Made by a program: the position numbers and the translations under genes. A DNA stretch of 64,000 nt from Tricholoma matsutake. Taxonomy: Eukaryota > Basidiomycota > Agaricomycetes > Agaricales > Tricholomataceae. The stretch's first letter is position 1. Every line of letters begins with the position of its first letter. Below are positions 1 to 11,579 of this stretch, one piece after another. The notes beneath the pieces were generated by a model that did no database searches, was not told the origin of the DNA, and was given only the letters and a program-made list of their open reading frames with translations. The stretch lies in contig AP026540.1 in assembly GCA_026075535.2 (NCBI GenBank), forward strand, positions 4,464,001 through 4,528,000. Reading direction: 5' to 3'.

Positions 1-204
1 TTAAAAAGCATGGATTCCAACGCATGGTGACTTAAACCATGCAATGCAAAGTAGGGTGATGTCTGATCACAAAGTGATCCGAGCATCTTCTCTACATTAC
101 AATATTGCATGGTTGAAGCAGGTAGTTCGACATCTACCACTCTCTTAACCGGTAGCCCTATACAGAAGAGATTCAAAGAAATATTGATGTTATGAAATCA
201 CTGA

Positions 205-501
205 TCACTTACCCATTGCCAAAGAGAATGAATCCACATGAGGAGGAGGAAGTCCACCACTCACAAAATGCTTGTGATAATATGCAAACCAATCAAGTCC
301 CAAGACCACATGTGACTCTGTTGAAATGAGGAACCGCTGCACACAAGAAAATGACTGCAGCTCACAATCGACTGTCACCAACAGGGAGACAAATTCTCCA
401 ATGGAATTTGATCCAGGAAGAAGTTTGAAAGGAACCATCGACTGCAAACAAGTACGATCAAACAAAGTTGTAACAGTTCTGCCTTCGATACGAGAGGTCA
501 T
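205..501 (-). pseudogene. possible retropepsin-like fragment
   Basis: A 98-residue open stretch whose C-terminal half contains VVLGLDWF, similar to the late ILGxDWL motif of retrotransposon aspartic proteases. I see no DSG/DTG active site in it, so at best it is the C-terminal half of a protease domain. The surrounding 1-794 bases show no further recognisable protein, and this may be the edge of an older element cut by the window start. It could also be a chance ORF. Confidence 0.28.
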
Positions 502-794
502 GATGAGGGTGTTAAGTTCAAGACATTGCCACAGACCATGACTCGTTATACAACCTCAAGCACTCTCACGATCATGCATAAGTCACACTCGCTTTTTCTC
601 CACCAAATGTCCAAGGGTTTCTGGTTAAAGCTGGCATGGGAATGTCTGCACATGCTTTTTTACCAACAAATGGGTGGGCAAAAATGTTCCCAGGGTCACA
701 CTTACCCAGATTGGTAAGCTTCATTGCGACAAGACCCACTACTAACGTAGCGGGAATGAAAGTTTCGTATCTCACTCGTTTCTTGTCCGATGAG

Positions 795-1468
795 GTTCAT
801 TTAACTACAGATGGGAAAGTACATCATTGGCCAGTCATCGGGAGAGTGTTTGGCATTGTTTGGTATTGTTGTCATGGCTAAATATAGTATCTCCTTCAGT
901 TTTCATCCAATTTGCATGATTTAACTTGCAAATGAAAAGTATGCTGTTGGTCTATCATTGGGAGATATTTACAAGTATTTGGGATTGTTTATTTATAAAT
1001 CAAAAAGGTCAACATAACTATATCAGAGCCAGTTTTTACTCAATTGAGTTTATTTAACTTGTGGAAGGGTATGTAACTTGGACACTTTACCCTGTGCTGA
1101 CAGAAGTTGTTTATATTTGTTAGATTATCAAAATACTGTATCTTGCTCAATTCTTGGCTGATTTCTTTTATTTAACTTGGAATGAGAAGATACATTATTG
1201 GCCAATCATTGGGAGGGTATTTGGCATTATTTGGCATTGTTGTCATGGCTAAATATAGTATCTCCTTCAGTTTTCATACATTTTGGATGATTTAACTTGC
1301 AAGATAAAAAGTATACTGTTGGTCTATTATTAAAAGATACTTACAATTATTTGTTCATATATCAAAAAATCAAAAAGATGATGTCAGAGCTGGTTTTAAC
1401 TCAATTGAGTTTATTTAACTTGTAGAAGGGTGTAGCTTGGGCACTTTACACTGACAAAGGTTGTTTAT
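795..1468. repeat. direct repeat, two diverged units, period about 370 bp
   Basis: Units at about 795-1114 and 1165-1468 share long blocks such as TGGCTAAATATAGTATCTCC and a later block around ACTCAATTGAGTTTATTTAA, in the same order and orientation. They are diverged but colinear. Element A is inserted at the very end of the second unit. No gene is visible in this AT-rich stretch. Confidence 0.8.
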
Positions 1469-1746
1469 TGTAAGCCTGGAGGGCTTACATCATCTTACAT
1501 CATCTCATTGATACTTGCTTGTACATGATCTTGCTTTGACAAATATAGACTACCACATATAGGGATTACTCTCTTCCTCTCCCCTTTTCCCCCCACTTTA
1601 CTCTCTCTTTATTCTACTCTGCTTTTGTATAGACTCTCGCTCCTAATACCACGACATTATCTTGTTATATCTGCATGATCATTAGTGAGTTATCTTTTTA
1701 TCAGTTTTCTTCTCTTCCATCTTCAGTGTAGCCTTGTCGGCTTCCA
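1469..1746 (+). repeat. 5' LTR of element A
   Basis: 278 bp, TG...CA ends, preceded by TTTAT. I count 12 differences from the 3' LTR, nine of them at six former CpG positions. No clear tRNA primer-binding site follows at 1747, so the priming mechanism is not resolved. Confidence 0.93.
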
Positions 1747-2126
1747 CTTTTTTTTCAACAACTATTAATGTTGTCGTATTACCTCGGTTACAACTTCCTG
1801 ACAATGGCAGTTGAACACTGTCTTGAAAACCTACCCTTTCAATCCCCCTTACTACTCATAGTAGGGTGAGGGACACCTTACCTTCAAATGCCGCCAACGC
1901 CATGTTCTCTACTTTGCAAAACCTTCATTCCAACACCGCTGCTTCTACACAGCTGCAACGCACTGCCTCTGTCATAGCAAACAACGTGCATATACCTACT
2001 ACAAGTAACAATCTTGCTTCCATCACAACAAATGACAAGCATACAGCCACCATCCCACTGCCTAAATGACGAAGAGGATCCTCCACTTCTTCAGATGAAT
2101 ATCAAATCACAGCCTTACTGAAAAAC

Positions 2127-3107
2127 ATGACTTCCACACCTTCAGTCGCTGCCTTGAGTCTAAACAATGGGAAGAGACCTATGATCTTCACAGGGAATAT
2201 GACCCCGGAGTTACTTCATCATTTCAAACACCACACTCATGGTTATCTTCAGAACAAGGATGGCCTTGAGGCTAAAAATTATGTCAATCACATTGTCTAC
2301 TCATTCGAAGACCTGTTGTTTTGTGATTGGTACCAATCACAACAGGATATTCTTTCTAAACTCTTGTTCACCGAATTCATGGTGAAAATCCGAGCACATT
2401 GGTTACCGAAATGCTGGCAGCAGGAGCTCACCCGCAAAGTACACTCGACAAAGCAAGGAAAAACACCTTTCTCAGATTTCATCAATTCCCTCCACTGCAA
2501 CAATCTGCTTCTCAAAGGCTCACAGTTTCATCTATCACCTGCACAACTTCGTACACAGATTGAATCCAACATATCTTCTGAGCTCACTGCAGCGTTTGAC
2601 CACCAGAAAGATAACCACGAAAGCTCCGATGATGAAGCTATGCCTGCTAACAATGCTGCTCCTCAGGCTAACACAGCACCCCCTGCAAATGTGGCTGTAA
2701 CAGCTGCTGCTGCCATGTTAAAAGCTGAGGAGAGGCTCCAGGGTTTTGTCGATACCTTGACCAAACTTGATCAGAAACTTATTGAAGACCAAAACACTCG
2801 CAAACATGATGCTGAGGACACGGCGAGGAGTCTGAAAAGATCTAGCTCCACCATAGGCCTCGCAGATGAGCACCATTTGCTCGAGCCCAAAATGGCAACT
2901 CTTCACAAACTCAAACCACGACTTCTACTTCAGGACCTCCCAAATTGACTGATCGAGAATGGAAGTACCTTGGAACATATAATGGCTGTAAAAAGTGTTG
3001 TGGCTTCTATATGCCTGAAAACCACCCATGCGAATTTCCTAACGGCGATGGATACATCGAGTGGTCCATGATAAATGTCAACAACACATGAAGACATATT
3101 GAATTAC
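2127..3107 (+). pseudogene. gag: element A gag
   Basis: An open stretch of 273 residues (2127-2948) has the look of a Ty3/gypsy Gag: a capsid-like region near residues 60-150 (for example WLPKCWQQELTRKVH), then an Ala/Pro linker and a charged C-terminal segment. A frameshift near 2900-2940 leads into a second frame with LTDREWKYLG and a cysteine finger CKKCCGFYMPENHPC (about 2988-3035), a finger style common in basidiomycete gypsy Gag. A TGA follows, then element B interrupts at 3108. Before B inserted, the frame ran into the protease region at 14692. Structural particle role is inferred from the family. Confidence 0.75.
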
Positions 3108-5001
3108 TGTCAAGAACCGTTCCTCGCCCGATCAGAACCCGCATTCTGTCCGACTTTTTCCCGCATGTCTAACCCGACATTTACCTACTCCTTCCGATTT
3201 TGTTCCTGGCCACCCTGCACTGCCCACACTGCTGTGCACCAGGCCGCCTTGTACAGCATCCACGGCCACCTTCCCAAGGCTGCCATTGATAGGTCGTCTC
3301 CTTGGCTCAAGGACCGATTCACCACTTTAGCATCATTCTAATCACATCGGCTAACTCCTACGATGTCCCAGACGCAGTGCGACCCAGTCTATTGATCGCG
3401 ATATCATATCGACCACGTCGAAACATCACCAGCGACATCGATCGTATCAAGAGCCCACATCGCACAACCTTAGGACTACCATGAAAGCCCCTAAGATCCC
3501 CCTACACCACCATTGAACATCCCCAATCAACTTCGAACAGCCGCAACCGTGATCGAGCATTGTCGAGCATTGTCGAGCATCATCAATCAATATTGAGAAA
3601 CTACGAGCGACATCGGGCGCCGCCTTTGTTATCTAAATGGTGGAAGACCATGCACTAGGACATATTCCAACTCGTGCTCAAACCTGCTGATCATAGGTCA
3701 GCCTCGTTCCAAGTCCCTATCGCACACAGAACCCACTGGATGCATTATTGCGAGACTTAGCGCAGTTTATACACAAAGGACAGTCTCTTTTAGTTCTTTC
3801 CCTTTATTACTCTTTCATCATATGATATATATATCTTTCTTGTTCGGATTCCAGTCTCCTTTATGGCCTTGTGCCTTAACTCATATCTTTTGCCTCATGT
3901 TCTACACATGTTTCTCATTCCATTTTAGGAAGTTTCTTTAAAACATATAAAACTCTGTAGTATCTACTTGGAAATAACAAGAAATTGTCTTCACATATCG
4001 TCTCGTATACAGTTCTAAGCATCCGATCAACTTTCTAAAATGATCTAAGTCTCTATGGGTTTTCTTGATCAACGAGAAACCTCTGCAATCATCGCATCCT
4101 CGATCCTCCCTCGATCCTCTCGTCACTAGCTCTAGCAACCCTTCCAACACTTCATAGCCATTTGCTGCACCCTTCATATACTATCGACCTATCAAAAGGT
4201 CCCCAGAATTCACATATCAACCATCGATGATAAACTCGTTCGCCATCGATCTCATCGATCGCCCTCGATATCAATCGATACTTGATCGGACCGTGCCAAA
4301 TGCCTTCGTCTCTCATAACACTACCTTCACGACTAGTACCAACTGGTCATCTTTCCATTGGTTGGGCCACGAACATTCGGAACGACTCGCAACCTTCCTC
4401 TGACTCATTGCAAATATCATTGATTGCCTCATCGGCAGTTTAGGTGGTTTTCCTGGGTTGAGTATCATCACTGTCTCTATTGCAAATTCAACTATGGATT
4501 CCTGTGTGGCTCCCACTAGATAATTTACCTATGCAGTCGAGACACTGCCACAATCTTCGTTCATGTTCCGCATTGTTCTGGACTACAGTATTTAAGCTTA
4601 GTTAGTTTTGCCTTGTATTCCTCAGTTCATATATCGACATAGACTCGACTTTAACTTGTCAATCTAAATCTCCTTCTACTCCTACCTCTGTCCTCTAAGA
4701 ATCTGAACTCCATTCGACTTGACCTCTAGTCTCCCTCTGAAGTTCTAGCCCCATCTGAACTTAACCTAAGTCCCTCCATACTCCTCCCCGCATTTACCTG
4801 CACTTTCCCGCTCCTACCTCCAGACTTTCGACTTGAAATTAGGACACCAGACGAGGTGAAGGGCACAGCTTCTTACAAGCTGAAGCCAAGTCCTTTCTGT
4901 TTCCCCTTCTGCAGAATCCGCATTGACCTGACAGTCCCCGCTATTATCACCCGCAGCATCCGATCAGATTCCGATGAGCCTTCCAGGATCAGTTCTTAAC
5001 A
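3108..5001 (+). repeat. 5' LTR of element B with a 1.2 kb insertion
   Basis: LTR sequence at 3108-3286 and from about 4471 to 5001 matches the 3' LTR and the solo LTR at 53289-53997. The intervening roughly 1185 bp is foreign. AAGTCCTTTCTGTTTCCC and the terminal TTCTTAACA are conserved. No gene lies inside. Confidence 0.9.
3287..4470 (+). mobile_element. unclassified repeat G, copy 1 (LTR-like)
   Basis: Absent from the matching position of the other B LTRs. It starts TGATAGGTCG and ends GTATCATCA. It is a diverged relative of 8178-9562 in opposite orientation; the shared core AGTCAGAGGAAGGTTGCGAG (reverse strand near 4390-4410) is recognisable. TG...CA ends and about 1.2 kb length suggest a solo LTR of another family, but no clean target duplication is visible. 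No coding capacity seen. Confidence 0.6.
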
Positions 5002-5044
5002 ATATATATGAACTCACACTTCACTCGTCTCATCACACTCCTTC

Positions 5045-5401
5045 ATGACCCCTACCAACACTCTTTCTGGTAGCTCCCTGTCTAACCTCAGCTGGGAGGA
5101 CTCCATCAGTTCTTTGTCATCTACCAATCAATCCTCTTCAAATTCTGCCCATGGTAACACCTCCAACCAGCAGTCTTCCGTGACAAAGAACACTCCCCGG
5201 GACAAGCCCAAGTCGTCCATCTCCAATAAGTTGGGGAAGAATGGCAAGCTTACTGGGGAGGAACAAGAATGTTGCATGAAGGAAAGACTTTGTCTCTACT
5301 GCAGTGAAGAAGGGCATGTAGCAGGAAACTGCCCGAAATCTAAAGCCGCAAAAGCCTGTGCATCTCCTGTGATTTCTGAATTTGTGGACTCGGAAAAATA
5401 G
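5045..5401 (+). pseudogene. gag: element B gag remnant with CCHC zinc knuckle
   Basis: 118 residues: Ser/Asn/Thr-rich linker, then a zinc knuckle CLYCSEEGHVAGNC (CX2CX4HX4C, about residues 84-97), then a short tail. The related fragment at 31683-32374 has capsid-like sequence upstream that is missing here, so the N-terminal capsid part appears deleted just downstream of the 5' LTR. The knuckle would bind element RNA during packaging. Its TAG stop is followed directly by the protease region in another frame. Confidence 0.8.
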
Positions 5402-5403
5402 TC

Positions 5404-6240
5404 TGCAACCCTCAGGATACAACCATTGGGGCTGGGGGTTGCATTGACCTTACCCACTTGGCTGCCTACGTCTGTCTCAATGTGTCCACTCTTTCTGACC
5501 CTGACTCCTTAACTGTTCTTTTAACCTTTCCTGACTCCTCCGCCCCTTTCCGAACCCTTATCAACTCTGGCTCCTCCCATTGCTTCCTTGACTCCTCTTT
5601 CGTGTTGAATAACCAACTCAGCACAGAATCCATTAGCCCAATTGGATTATGACTCTTTGATGGATCTTGCAACTCCACCATAACTCAGGTCATCAAACTT
5701 ATGATCACCTTTCCTGCCAGTGAAGTGTTCAATTTGTCATTCTATGTAACCTCGCTCGACTCTTCCTGTTCCACCGTACTCGGTCATAACTGGCTGAAGC
5801 AATACAATCCATTGATTGACTGGTCTTCAAGCCAACTCGCTTTCTGCTCTGCAGATCATAGAGGTCCAGCACCCCTGACGTCACCTTTGCCCCCGAACCT
5901 TCCGGTAGAAATCCTCAACTCCGCTGCACTTTCTGAACCCACCATTCCTCCCAAGTTTACACCCCCCGACATCTCCTTCATCAACGCTGCCGCTTATGTG
6001 CGCACTAGCAAACTTCCTGGGGCAATAGCTTTTCAGATGACCTTCGCTCCAGAAGGGTTATCCGCCCGCTCCGCCCAATCCGCTAACCCATCTGACCTTT
6101 CCAATATCCGCCCGAGTATCACGAATTCACTGATGTCTTTAGTAAGACTAAAGCAGACACCTTTCCTCCGCACCGGTCTTATGACCTCAAGATAGAGACA
6201 GAAGACAATGCTCCTCCACCTCTGGGCTGCATGTATTCTC
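5404..6240 (+). pseudogene. element B aspartic protease region
   Basis: A retropepsin-like domain: LINSGSSHCFLD at about 5560-5595 sits where families have L-hydrophobic-DSG, so the catalytic Asp reads Asn. The late motif TVLGHNWL is at about 5778-5801. A TGA follows SPIGL (5650), where Arg would fit, and a frameshift near 6100 links to the RT leader [20 protein letters not shown]. The domain would process Gag-Pol, but with Asn in place of Asp and a stop it cannot be active as read. Confidence 0.8.
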
Positions 6241-8177
6241 TCTCCCCCTCTGAATTAGAAGCCTTACGAGTCTTTATTGACGAAAATGTCTGCTCAGGTT
6301 TCATCTGCCCATCCAAGTCTCCGCATGGTGCTCCGATTCTCTTCGTCAAGAAGAAGGACGGTAGTCTCTGACTTTGTGTCTACTACCGAGGACTTAACCA
6401 TCTTATGAAGAAAGACCGCTACCCGCTTCCTCTCATTTCTAACCTCCTTGACTCTCCCCACAAAGCCCACTTATTCACCAAGATAGACTTGCGGCATGCT
6501 TATCACCTAGTCCGCATTGCTGATGGTGATGAGTGGAAAACTACTTTTCGCACCTGCTATGGATCCTTTGAGTGGTTGGTGGTTCCCTTTGGACTCACTA
6601 ATGCACCTGCAGCTTTCCAGCGGTTCATGAACGACATCTTCAGCGACATGCTGGATGTTTGTGCCATCGTATACCTCGACAACATCCTAATCTATTCCAA
6701 CGACAAGTCCCAGCACGGGGCTCATGTCAGAGAAGTCCTCTGCCATCTCTGGAAAAATGGACTTTACGCCTCTCCGCAGAAATGTGAGTTCCACAAAGAC
6801 ACTGTCAAATATTTAGGTTTCATCCTTTCACTGGATGGACTGCGGATGTCCGAGGATAAAGTCAAAACCGTGCTTGACTGGCCCAAGCCTAGGAAAGTTA
6901 AGGATATACAATCCTGTTTAGGTTTTTGCAATTTTTACCGCTGCTTCATTAACAGCTATTCAGACATTGTCATCCCACTCACCCACTTGACGTGGAAATC
7001 CGCACCCTGGGACTTCAACAAGAAATGCCGCGACACTTTTGAAAAGCTCAAACAAGAATTCACCCATGCCCCCATCTTGATGCAATGGGTACCTGACTCA
7101 CAGATGGTACTCAAAACGGATGCTTCTGACTATGCCTTAGCGGCTATCCTTTCGGTTTACACTGCGGATGGAGAAATCCATCCGGTCGCTTTTCATTCCC
7201 GCTCTTTCAATCCCACTGAACTAAATTACAACACCCATGATAAGGAACTCTTGGCCATTTTTGAAGCCTGCAAACACTGGCAGCAGTATTTCGAGGGTTC
7301 CGCAAACCTGGTTGATGTGGTCACTGACCACAAAAATCTTGAGTACTTCAGCACTACCAAGTTGCTCACCTGCCGCCAGGCCCATTGGTCTGAGTACCTT
7401 TCCCAGTTCAATCTCGTCATCTGCTTCCGCCCCAGAAAATTAGGGGCCAAGCCAGACGTGCTCACTAGACATTGGGACGTCTACCGCAAAGGGGGAAATA
7501 GCAACTTCGCCTCTGTAAACCCAACCAATTTCCGACCTGTATTCACACAGGAACAGCTCTCCTCTTCCCTTCATGCCACCTATTTCGCCACACCCATCCT
7601 TCGACAAGCAGTAATCATGGATGTTGAGAAACTCCACCACGACATCCGCACCTCCCTACCCCTTGACCCAGTATCATCCACACATCTTCCAACACCTGTC
7701 AACCCCAACTGGACCATAGACGAGGCAGGTCTCCTCTGCCACTTCGACCAGATTTATGTTCTAGACATTGCCGATCTTCGCCTCAAGGTCCTTCAGTACA
7801 AATACGATCACATCCTCTCTGGCCACTTTGGACAAAACAAAACCCAGCAGCTTGTCCGCCGGGAATATGTCTGGCCAAACCTCCACACCTTTGTGCAGGA
7901 ATTCTGCAAATCCTGTACCACTTGCAAACGATCCAAGTCACCTCGACACAAGCCCTACAGGTTTCTAAAGCAACTTCCGGTTCTGGAACGACCTTGGAAC
8001 TCCATCTCCATGGACTTTATTGAACAACTACCCGACTCCAATGGTCACACCACTATCCTGGTCATCATTGACCGCCTCACCAAGCAAGGCATCTTCATCC
8101 CAACTGTCAATGAGATCACAGCCCAAGAACTAGCCAACCTGTTCATCCTCCATGTCTTCTCTAAGCATGGTGTTCCA
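6241..8177 (+). pseudogene. pol: element B reverse transcriptase-RNase H-integrase N-terminus
   Basis: The longest open part is 6405-8177; upstream sequence ([27 protein letters not shown]) is separated by a TGA at the usual ...RLCVDYRGLN position. RT motifs include KIDLRHAYH and PFGLTNAPAAFQRFMNDIF, with the catalytic box reading YLDN instead of YLDD (about 6675). RNase H follows (LKTDASDYALAAIL, then HDKELLAI). Integrase has the HHCC finger (HILSGHFGQ ... CKSCTTCKRSK) and the first catalytic Asp in ISMDFIEQLP. Repeat G copy 2 breaks the core at 8178 just after FSKHGVP. Reads as a dead pol. Confidence 0.92.
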
Positions 8178-9562
8178 TTGATGAGACTCAACCCAGAAAC
8201 CCAAACAAAACCCACAAAATGGCTTCAGATGGTATAACACGAGTCAGAGGAAGGTTGCGAGGCCCTCTAGATGTCACCTGTCAGACCGACCGTCAAATAG
8301 TCATAAAACAACTGCTTGTTGAAGCAGTTCGAGGCTAAAAGAATGTGTTTCGAGACTTTGCGATGATTTTCGAGGTGTTGCGATGATTTTTGAGACTTTG
8401 CGATGATTTTTGAGATGTTGCGATGCTTTTCGAAGAGGTTTCGAGGAATTTTGAGTGCGCAGATATGTTCGGATGCAAGATCGGGGGACTAGACGAGTAG
8501 TAGAAGTGACAAAAAGGCTAATCGAGGGAAGCGAGAGCAAAAATAGCATAATGCGAGGAATTTCAAGGAATTTCGAGGAAGTTTAGTGTAAAACACCAAA
8601 CTTCGGACTGAATAAGACTAAACTGTACTCTCAAATCACTATGATCTGGGAGGAAGACGACGACTTTCTTGTTTTTCTTTGTATCTAGTACATCTTTTTA
8701 TATAAAATAAAGAAAGTACCTAAAAAGGCTAGAGAACATGAGGCAAACATGTGGAAAACTCGAGGCAAAAGACAATATAAGTATATCAGAACAATAAAGC
8801 GAGCCTAGAAGGGGTGAATATAACACATGATGAAGAAATAATAAGAAAGAATAGCTAAAACCGGACTGTCCTTGTTATAAATTGAATAAAAGATTGGAAA
8901 CTGCTTCAAGCAGATTGTATGCATGCACATGCGGTCGAAATGTGTTCGATATACTCGATATAGTGTCCCATGTGTCCAGCATGCATCCGAAGATCATTCG
9001 AACAGGAAATACTGTGTCCGACGATGTTTTTCGAGGTTCCATGTTTTTCGAGGTTCCATGTTTTTCGAGGTTCCATGTTTTTCAAAGATTTTCGAAGATT
9101 CTTTGGACTTCGTTCGTGGCCCGATATCGGTGCGATATTGTTCGACAATGGTAGGGAATATGTCTGGCATGTGTGCGATGATTATTCGGATGGCGATATA
9201 GTGTCCGATGTCGATTTGCGATGTTTGATGATTTTCGAAGTCGGTCGAGGAAATATCGGACTTGTTCAAAGGCCGATATCGCTGCGATATTGCTCGATAC
9301 TGGTTCGGAACTCATTGACAATGCTCCAAGTGTCTATCCCGAGCTGGCCGAAGGTCGGGGGAGTTGTACTATAGCAGCCAAAGGCATACGAAGAATTTCG
9401 AGGTGTTGCAAAGAGTTTCGAAGCATTGCGAAGGATTTCAAAGCATTCTCGTGACTTTGTAGAGCTTCGGAGAGCGTCGGAGAGCTTCAGAGGGATTCGT
9501 ATGGGTTCGTAGAGCTTCGACGATGATTGTAGATGTGATTTTCCGAGCTTGAACAACAAGGT
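8178..9562 (-). mobile_element. unclassified repeat G, copy 2 (LTR-like), inside integrase
   Basis: It splits the integrase core of element B. In minus orientation it starts TGATAGGTCC and ends AGTCTCATCA, matching the ends of 3287-4470. It contains two small tandem arrays: about four ~21-bp units around TTTGCGATGATTTT (8349-8432) and three 17-bp units TTTTTCGAGGTTCCATG (about 9027-9077). On the plus strand both copies are flanked by CCAT on the left and CTGT on the right. No coding capacity recognised. Confidence 0.62.
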
Positions 9563-10484
9563 GGACCTATCACTGTCGCACATCACTTGCGACCAGGGAT
9601 CCGAGTTCATCTCCCATTTCTTCTGCTCCCTTGGAAAAGTGCTTGACATGCGGATCCACTTCACATCCGGTTATCACCCGCAAGGTGATGGTCAGACAGA
9701 ATGACTAAATCAGACCTTGGAGCAGTACCTCCAGATCTTCTGCAACTATCAGCAGGATGACTGGTCTCACCTCTTACCCTTGGGCGAATTTGCCTACAAC
9801 AATGCTCCTTCCGCCTCTACAGGCGTATCCCCTTTCTTTGCCAACAAAGGCTATCACCCGAACATTTCCATCTTCCCCAAACACGACTTAGCCTCACAGC
9901 GTGCCCATGAGTTCATCGTCGATTTAGACGACCTTCACCAGGAACTTCGGAAACAACTTGTGGCTGCTCAAGAACGTTATCAAGGTCCTGCGGACAAACA
10001 TCGGGCACCTGCACCTGACTTCATCATTGGTGATTTTGCTTATGTCACTGCAGAAAATATTTGCACCACTCGTCCCGCCAAGAAACTCTCCAAAAAGAAC
10101 CACGGTCCTTTTGAAATCATTGCCCACCCAGGCACTCACTCAGTCACCCTGCAGCTTCCGGACCACATGTGGGCCATCCACCCTGTCTTCCATGTCTCTC
10201 AACTAGAGAAACACTCCCCAAACACCATTCTGAATCGGACACAACCTCCACCTCCTCCCATCACTATCGATGACAAGCTCGAGTATGAGATCACTGAAGT
10301 CCTTGACTCCAAGGTCGATAATCAACGTCGATGCAAGATTCTCTACCTCGTCCAATGGGAAGGCTACCAGGGAACCGATGAGGAAACCTCATGGCTACCC
10401 ACTACGGAACTCGACCATGCCCAAGAACTCCTTGCAGATTTTCACAACCGATACCCGCAAAAACCCAGTCCATTACTTGTTTAA
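9563..10484 (+). pseudogene. pol: element B integrase C-half and chromodomain
   Basis: Continues integrase after repeat G: SHITCDQGSEFISHFF supplies the second catalytic Asp, and GYHPQGDGQTE (about 9670-9705) the catalytic Glu. It is followed by a TGA where Arg is expected (ERLNQ). The open frame from 9717 continues through the integrase C-terminal region (FHVSQLEKH) into a chromodomain: YEITEVLDSKVDNQRRCKI, then LYLVQWEGY and ETSWLP (about 10285-10400). Chromodomains of chromoviruses direct integration to modified chromatin. Ends at the TAA at 10482-10484. Confidence 0.92.
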
Positions 10485-10565
10485 AAATCTATCCACGTTA
10501 CTTATTCACTCAGATTGAACTCAGAAACAAATTTCATTCAATTTTTCTTGGACCCGACCGGATCC

Positions 10566-11579
10566 CTACACTACCTCTGCTCCCCCCTCTCCGGCTTTGG
10601 CACCCTCTTCTCCGACTTCACCTTCTTCCCTACCCTCACCCTCTTCTCCATTCTCACCCTCTTTGTCCTCCTCACTCTCCTCCACATTATCCGCTCGCCT
10701 TTTCTCAAGGTACCTCTGGAAACCTGCCCAGTCATCCCCAGACTGGTGGATCCCATGCCTATCCCACTGGGATTCTCATATCGCCCGCTCCACTTCCTCC
10801 TCATCCTCGTCACTCTCCTCCCCGGCGCTTTCCTCTGACTTCCACTCTGGGTCCATCACATCCTGGACCTCCTCCATTGACTCCCAAATTGCCACTGCCA
10901 CCTCCCCAAACCCCTTCTTCACTGTCTTTACCAGCTGCCGCAGCAGCTCCGCCACCTCCCCGCTGTTTTCCACCGGGCCCGATGTCCCCGCTGTGGTTCC
11001 CACCATTTTTGCTGCAGGGGCCTCCTGCCCCTCCCACACTACTTCTTCGCATTTGTGTTTGACACACATGCAGTTATCGCACATGCGTCCCTTCGCACCC
11101 ATCTTGAAACAAGAAAATTTTTAATATTTGCATCTAGGTCATTTATCAGTAAAAGGAAACTGAGAAAGGAACAAGTATGCACCTTTTTCAGGGCAACGTG
11201 GCCTGCACCCGCACCGGACCCTCAGACTCCTCCGACCCCACTCACGCCTTCGACTTGGCGACTTTCTTCTTCTTTGGGAACTTGCTCCCATCGGCTTCTT
11301 CCTCCAAACTTGCAGCCGCAGCCGCCCGCTTCTTCTCCACTCGATTTGTGGCCAAAGCCTCCTTTTTCCACGCCTCTGCCTGGTGGGCCTCCTCCGCCTT
11401 TGCAGCCTCCTCTGCTGCCTTTCACTCCTCCTGCACCCGGCGCTCCTCCTCCCTCGCTGCTTCCTCCAGCTCCTTCATCTCCCATTCCATCTGCTCCTTC
11501 ATCGCCCGCTCCCTCTGTTCGTGTTGGGCCCTCATCCCGGCCAATTTGATCTGCACAGATACTGCTGGAGGGGACATAA
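10566..11579 (-). pseudogene. antisense coiled-coil / cysteine-cluster gene of element B
   Basis: Lies between pol and the 3' LTR, opposite to element transcription. From ATG at 11579 the minus strand reads about 110 codons of Glu/Lys/Arg-rich coiled coil (MKEQMEWEMKELEEAAREEE), interrupted by TGA where Arg fits, then a basic FPKKKKVAKSK patch that resembles a nuclear signal. After an intron-like gap (about 11103-11190) come MCDNCMCVKHKCEE (CX2CXCX4C), a helical middle part and a very acidic Glu/Gly tail ending at TAG 10566-10568. One TGA sits after VERAI. Three frames joined only by Arg-to-TGA changes argue for a former real gene. The exact splice is not proven, and function is unknown; a DNA/RNA-binding accessory role is only a guess. 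Confidence 0.6.

Noticed and set aside
10391..11124. Long Pro/Leu/Ser-rich plus-strand ORFs
   Set aside because: They are shadows of the antisense gene at 10566-11579: the minus frame has ordered coiled-coil, cysteine and acidic parts, while the plus frames are only low-complexity.
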